Assembly: GCF_017355835.1 (NCBI RefSeq)
Contig: NZ_JAFEWF010000001.1
Location: forward strand, 1,550,001-1,614,000
Reading direction: 5' to 3'
DNA from: Desertivirga brevis
GTDB lineage: Bacteria; Bacteroidota; Bacteroidia; Sphingobacteriales; Sphingobacteriaceae
Length of the DNA: 64,000 bases
Within the stretch, counting starts at the first letter, position 1; the number at the start of each line of letters is the position of its first letter. Positions 60,661-64,000 of the stretch are shown here, in pieces. Made by a program: the position numbers and the translations under genes. The notes under the pieces are model-generated. The model searched no databases, had not been told where the DNA came from, and saw nothing but the letters and a program-made list of their open reading frames with translations.

Positions 60661-61371
60661 ATGAATTTCAAAATATTCAAATCAGCCGAAAGAGGGGTAA
60701 AGAACTTGGGATGGCTTGTGAGCAACTTTTCTTTCAGTTTCTCAAATTATTACAACCCGGAAAAAAATGGCTTCGGACTTCTTAAGGTATTCAATGATGA
60801 TTTTGTCGAGGCAGGCAAAGGCTTTGGTATTCATCCACACAGTAATATGGAGATAATTTCGATTATGCTGCAAGGTAAGATGAACCATAAGGATACCTTG
60901 GGATATTCAGAAGTAGTGGAAAGAGACTGGGTACAGATAATGAGTGCGGGAACGGGACTACGCCATGAAGAATACAATATAGGTGAGGAAGAAGTTCGCT
61001 TTTTGCAGATATGGGTCGAGCCCAAGCTGCAAAATATTAATCCTCGCTATCAAAAAAGATATTTTCCGGAAGAAAAGCGAAAAAATACTCTCAAAACCAT
61101 TGTAAGCAACGAGGAGGGACAAGAGCATTGCTGGATCAATCAGAATGCAAAACTCTCATTAGGATACTTTGATCCTGGTCAAGCTACCAGCTACACTCTA
61201 AATCCCTTAAATAAGATTGTTTACATATTCAACATCGAAGGAGAACTTTCAGTTGAGGGACATAAAATTGAGCCAGGAGACGCAATCGGACTATGGGCTA
61301 CAGACCGGGTTCAAATAGAAAATATTACCAGCAGCAAATATCTGCTGATCGAAGCTCCCATTAATCATTAA
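60661..61371 (+). CDS. Pirin-family cupin protein
   Basis: 236 residues, double cupin. The metal site motif GIHPHSNMEIISIMLQGKMNHKDTLG, with a later HEE (GLRHEEYN), matches pirin/YhhW. E. coli YhhW has quercetinase activity; other bacterial pirins modulate enzymes. RFLQIWVEP is also conserved. A tetranucleotide repeat follows the stop codon. Confidence 0.93.
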   Translation: MNFKIFKSAERGVKNLGWLVSNFSFSFSNYYNPEKNGFGLLKVFNDDFVEAGKGFGIHPHSNMEIISIMLQGKMNHKDTLGYSEVVERDWVQIMSAGTGLRHEEYNIGEEEVRFLQIWVEPKLQNINPRYQKRYFPEEKRKNTLKTIVSNEEGQEHCWINQNAKLSLGYFDPGQATSYTLNPLNKIVYIFNIEGELSVEGHKIEPGDAIGLWATDRVQIENITSSKYLLIEAPINH

Positions 61372-61378
61372 TCTCCAA

Positions 61379-61463
61379 CATTCATTCATTCATTCATTCA
61401 TTCTCTCATTCTCTCATTCACTCATTCTCTCACTCACTCATTCAATCATTCAATCATTCATTC
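61379..61463. repeat. Degenerate ATTC tetranucleotide repeat
   Basis: About 21 imperfect copies of ATTC/CTCA-type units. The first 22 bases are pure CATT repeats; the remainder is interrupted by CTCT, CACT and CAAT variants. It fills the gap between the pirin gene and the amino-acid permease and ends 45 bases before the permease start. Confidence 0.9.
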
Positions 61464-61507
61464 CTCCCTTCTCATAAACATCCACTGAATTTTGATGTTG
61501 AAGGTAT

Positions 61508-62911
61508 ATGCAAAAAGACGCTCAGCTTTTTGATGAGAAAACAGAACTCGAAAGAAAACTTGGGTTACCGGAAACTCTTTCAATAGTTGTAAATCGGATA
61601 ATAGGCTCAGGAATTTTCAGAACTCCTGCGCCTATTATGTTTATAACTGCTTCCGTAGGCTTGTTTTATGGCGTTTGGATCATTGGAGGACTGGCGACGA
61701 TCCTGGGAGCATTATGTTATGCTGAATTGGTTGCCATGATGCCTAAATCTGGAGGTCCTTATGTATTTCTAAAAGCTGCATACCCTCCAATCGTAACTTT
61801 CCTACGGGGCTGGGCAATGTTCTTTGTTTCAGAAACAGGTGCAATTGCAGCCGTATCAGTTTTCTTCTCTGAAACAGCATTAACAATTATCAACCCTGAA
61901 ATATCAAAATATACTATTGCTGCTGTTGCCACAATCCTTGTTTGGCTTCTCACCTTACTTAATTCATTCGGGATACAACTGAGTGGACGCCTTCAGAATA
62001 TCTTTAGCCTCCTGAAAATAGGAGTGCTGACTATCATCATCATAATGGGCTTCTCATCAGGAATACATCCTGAGAATTTTCGTGACCCTGATCTTAGTCA
62101 AACTTCTGGCTGGGCAGGCATTGTTGCGATCTTTACCGCTATGCGTTACGGGTTCTTCGCTTACAGTGGCTGGGAAGGAGCCACATATGTAGCCGAGGAG
62201 GTAAAAAATCCACGTAAAAATCTTCCGCGGTCCTTGTTTATCGGAATTAGCCTCGTCCTCGTCCTTTACCTTCTTATTAATACGGCATATATAAACACAC
62301 TTGGACCAATCCAAATGGGAAAGGCTAAGGTAGTCGCAGCTGATGCAATGCAGGTAGCAGCAGGAACAATTGGAACGCTTATTATTACTTCGGCAATAAT
62401 GGTAAGCACCTTTGGCAATGTCAATACCCAACTCCTGGTAAAGAGTCGCACCTGGTATGCTATGGCGCGAGACAAGCTTTTCTTCGGCAGACTCTCAACT
62501 GTTCATATTAAGTACAAAACACCAAATAATGCCTTATATGCTCAGGCTCTATGGACTACCCTCCTGATCCTTTTTTCTACGGTTGCCGAGAATGCTTATG
62601 AGGCAATAATAGATTACTTCTCATTCACATCTTCCGTCTTTAATGTTTTAACATTTGCTTCAGTTATCGTACTTCGGTATAAATTCCCGGATAAAGAACG
62701 ACCTTATCGTGTTTGGGCTTTTCCGTTTACCATAACTATCGTTCTGGCAATTCAGTTAATATTTATGTTAACTACCCTATATACCGCGCCCCTTCCATCC
62801 CTGTTAGGCATCATTCTTACTTCTACCGGTTTGCTCTACTATAAATATATGGTTCCTTCTGAAGCTAAATTAGACACTTCCGGCTCGGCAGATAGAGGAT
62901 TATCTCAGTAG
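61508..62911 (+). CDS. APC-superfamily amino-acid permease
   Basis: 467 residues with 12 transmembrane helices. NRIIGSGIFRTPAPI (helix 1 substrate motif), CYAELVAMMPKSGGPYVFL, FFAYSGWEGATYVAEEVKNPRKNLP and a permease signature resembling the LAT/YkfD group are present. It probably imports or exchanges neutral amino acids. Upstream lies a tetranucleotide repeat array. Confidence 0.92.
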   Translation: MQKDAQLFDEKTELERKLGLPETLSIVVNRIIGSGIFRTPAPIMFITASVGLFYGVWIIGGLATILGALCYAELVAMMPKSGGPYVFLKAAYPPIVTFLRGWAMFFVSETGAIAAVSVFFSETALTIINPEISKYTIAAVATILVWLLTLLNSFGIQLSGRLQNIFSLLKIGVLTIIIIMGFSSGIHPENFRDPDLSQTSGWAGIVAIFTAMRYGFFAYSGWEGATYVAEEVKNPRKNLPRSLFIGISLVLVLYLLINTAYINTLGPIQMGKAKVVAADAMQVAAGTIGTLIITSAIMVSTFGNVNTQLLVKSRTWYAMARDKLFFGRLSTVHIKYKTPNNALYAQALWTTLLILFSTVAENAYEAIIDYFSFTSSVFNVLTFASVIVLRYKFPDKERPYRVWAFPFTITIVLAIQLIFMLTTLYTAPLPSLLGIILTSTGLLYYKYMVPSEAKLDTSGSADRGLSQ

Positions 62912-62953
62912 CAAGCTTTCATATTTCTATTAATTAAATTTAATTTGCCTTAG

Positions 62954-63415
62954 ATGTACACAAGGGAGCAGGCCTCGCAGATAAGAAAAGAATTTTGGAC
63001 CGCATTCGGCAGTTATATGGCGCCGATCAAAAGCGTTGAAGGTGTGCGGGTTAACTGGTTAAACTACAAGACCGGAGTAAAGGATGTTTATTTTAGATTG
63101 GATGCCGACAAGCGCAATGCATTTGTGGGAATAGAGATCACTCACCCGGACGAGGGTATTCAGGAATTATTTTTTGAACAGTTTCAAGAACTTAAAACTA
63201 TTCTTAAGAGTTATTTGAACGAAGAATGGGAATGGCTTTTGCATACCACAGATGAAAATGGAAAAATCATTTGCAGAATCTATACAGAGCTTAATAACGT
63301 AAATGTGTTTAATAAAAATGATTGGCCTGCGCTTATTTCATTTTTCAAACCTCGTATTTTAGCTTTGGATGAATTTTGGTCTGATGCCAAATACAGCTTC
63401 GAAAGCTTGAAATAA
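62954..63415 (+). CDS. DUF4268 protein
   Basis: 153 residues, soluble. The family pattern is clear: RKEFWTAFGSYMAP, VNWLNYKTGVKDVYFRLDAD, RNAFVGIEITH and ALDEFW near the end. DUF4268 is found alone or fused in proteins of unknown, possibly nuclease-like, function. It starts 42 bases after the permease and 11 bases before the next gene, so the three may be one transcript. Confidence 0.85.
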   Translation: MYTREQASQIRKEFWTAFGSYMAPIKSVEGVRVNWLNYKTGVKDVYFRLDADKRNAFVGIEITHPDEGIQELFFEQFQELKTILKSYLNEEWEWLLHTTDENGKIICRIYTELNNVNVFNKNDWPALISFFKPRILALDEFWSDAKYSFESLK

Positions 63416-63426
63416 TTAATTTAACA

Positions 63427-63822
63427 ATGGACATTAAAAAATTAAGACAAGGAAGCCTGATAAAAATAAGTCCCCGGGAGAACGAAGAGGGCTATTTAGC
63501 AATACAAGAAATTCAAAAAGATAATATCATCGGAGAGATGTTGGTTCCGCGACAAGGCTATCACTTCAGAATCAAATTCTATGAGATCATACCAATTCCC
63601 ATTAACGAAAAATGGCTTTCCAAAGCCGGATTTACAAAGGATGAGAATGATAAGAATTTATGGAAGGACTGTAACCAACACCTCGACTTCTTCTTCTCGG
63701 ATAAGGATAAAAAGTTCATAGATGCAGGCACCTTGATCGGCAAGGTACAGGTTGAATTTGTGCATGATCTTCAAAACGGGTACCTATTCTTAACCGGTAA
63801 GGAATTAAACATTACCGTTTAG
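63427..63822 (+). CDS. Hypothetical protein (131 aa)
   Basis: No family recognised. Soluble, with a beta-rich first half (GSLIKISPRENEEGYLAIQEI) and a WLSKAGFTKDENDKNLW segment typical of a small Bacteroidota-specific group. The gene follows DUF4268 by 11 bases. Its 3' end overlaps the end of a convergent membrane-protein gene by 18 bases. Confidence 0.65.
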   Translation: MDIKKLRQGSLIKISPRENEEGYLAIQEIQKDNIIGEMLVPRQGYHFRIKFYEIIPIPINEKWLSKAGFTKDENDKNLWKDCNQHLDFFFSDKDKKFIDAGTLIGKVQVEFVHDLQNGYLFLTGKELNITV

Positions 63823-64000
63823 CATGTACTTTCCCGCCTTAACATTCCTGGCTAGTTGAAACACAACAGCCAGGCCAATGAGAGCAATAGCAACCTGTGC
63901 TGAGAATACAATGACAGGATAGCTTTCCGCTCCGTCTAGTTTTCTCTTACTTATTATTCCGTATAGAGCCCAAATAACCACCATACCAAAGAAGATATCT
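63805..64000 (-). CDS. Membrane protein, N-terminal part beyond the window
   Basis: The minus-strand frame is open from the right edge to a TAA at 63805-63807, giving the last 64 residues: a hydrophobic helix (IFFGMVVIWALYGII), a charged loop (SKRKLDGAESYP), a second helix (VIVFSAQVAIALIGLAVVF) and a short basic tail. Two transmembrane segments are visible; the family cannot be named from this fragment. Confidence 0.7.
   Translation of the reverse strand, partial: DIFFGMVVIWALYGIISKRKLDGAESYPVIVFSAQVAIALIGLAVVFQLARNVKAGKYMLNGNV

Noticed and set aside
61379..61463. CRISPR-like array
   Set aside because: The repeat unit is only four bases and there are no unique spacers; it is a simple tandem repeat.

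Overview
The window is 64 kb of chromosome from a member of the Bacteroidota, most likely Sphingobacteriaceae (Pedobacter- or Mucilaginibacter-like). This rests on the family content (DUF4249 lipoprotein beside a TonB-dependent receptor, DUF4296 lipoprotein, LytTR regulator, hybrid kinases, alginate-export porin) and on promoters of the TTTG / TAnnTTTG type. There is no transposase, phage module, CRISPR array or rRNA. Genus assignment is inference.

Left part (1-25 kb): a 5'-truncated NmrA-like reductase; a cysteine-rich Crp/Fnr regulator beside an HPP-family membrane protein; three multidomain histidine kinases with a TMEM175-like channel; and a LytTR regulator whose partner kinase survives only as a 61-codon C-terminal remnant. 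Then come a DUF1593 hydrolase and a TetR-controlled module (TetR, 4-TM protein, DUF3817 protein, diheme cytochrome c) carrying two copies of a candidate TetR operator. After these lie bioA, a U32 peptidase/tRNA-or-rRNA hydroxylase translationally coupled to a ferredoxin, a split DsbD, a PAP2 phosphatase, stress-type small enzymes and several tiny proteins.

Centre (25.4-46.7 kb): a nearly complete assimilatory nitrate/nitrite system. In order: nirB, nirD, a moaC-moaB fusion, moeA, a second cysteine-rich Crp/Fnr regulator (opposite strand), an outer-membrane porin, nrtA, nrtB, an nrtD-type ATPase and a NarK/NasA MFS transporter. These are followed by a 1173-residue nitrate reductase fused to its own FAD/NAD(P) and BFD domains, a 500-residue rubredoxin protein built on a siroheme-less nitrite/sulfite-reductase-like scaffold, a TauE/SafE permease, moaA, moaD, moaE, a SelW-like protein and mobA. 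Nitrate would enter through the porin, cross the inner membrane by ABC or MFS transport, be reduced to nitrite by the Moco enzyme and to ammonium by NirBD; the mo- genes build the cofactor. Fnr-like inverted repeats lie before nirB and the porin. Siroheme synthesis genes and moeB are not in the window.

Right part (46.7-64 kb): a DUF4249/TonB receptor pair, a PNPOx-like protein, mutS2 with a DUF4296 lipoprotein, a YggS homologue, GNAT, aspartate kinase, a THUMP-like methyltransferase and a 1-Cys peroxiredoxin. These are followed by a candidate short RNA with an exact consensus promoter and a strong terminator, tRNA-Cys, metY, pirin, an amino-acid permease, two small hypothetical proteins and a truncated membrane protein on the minus strand at the right edge.
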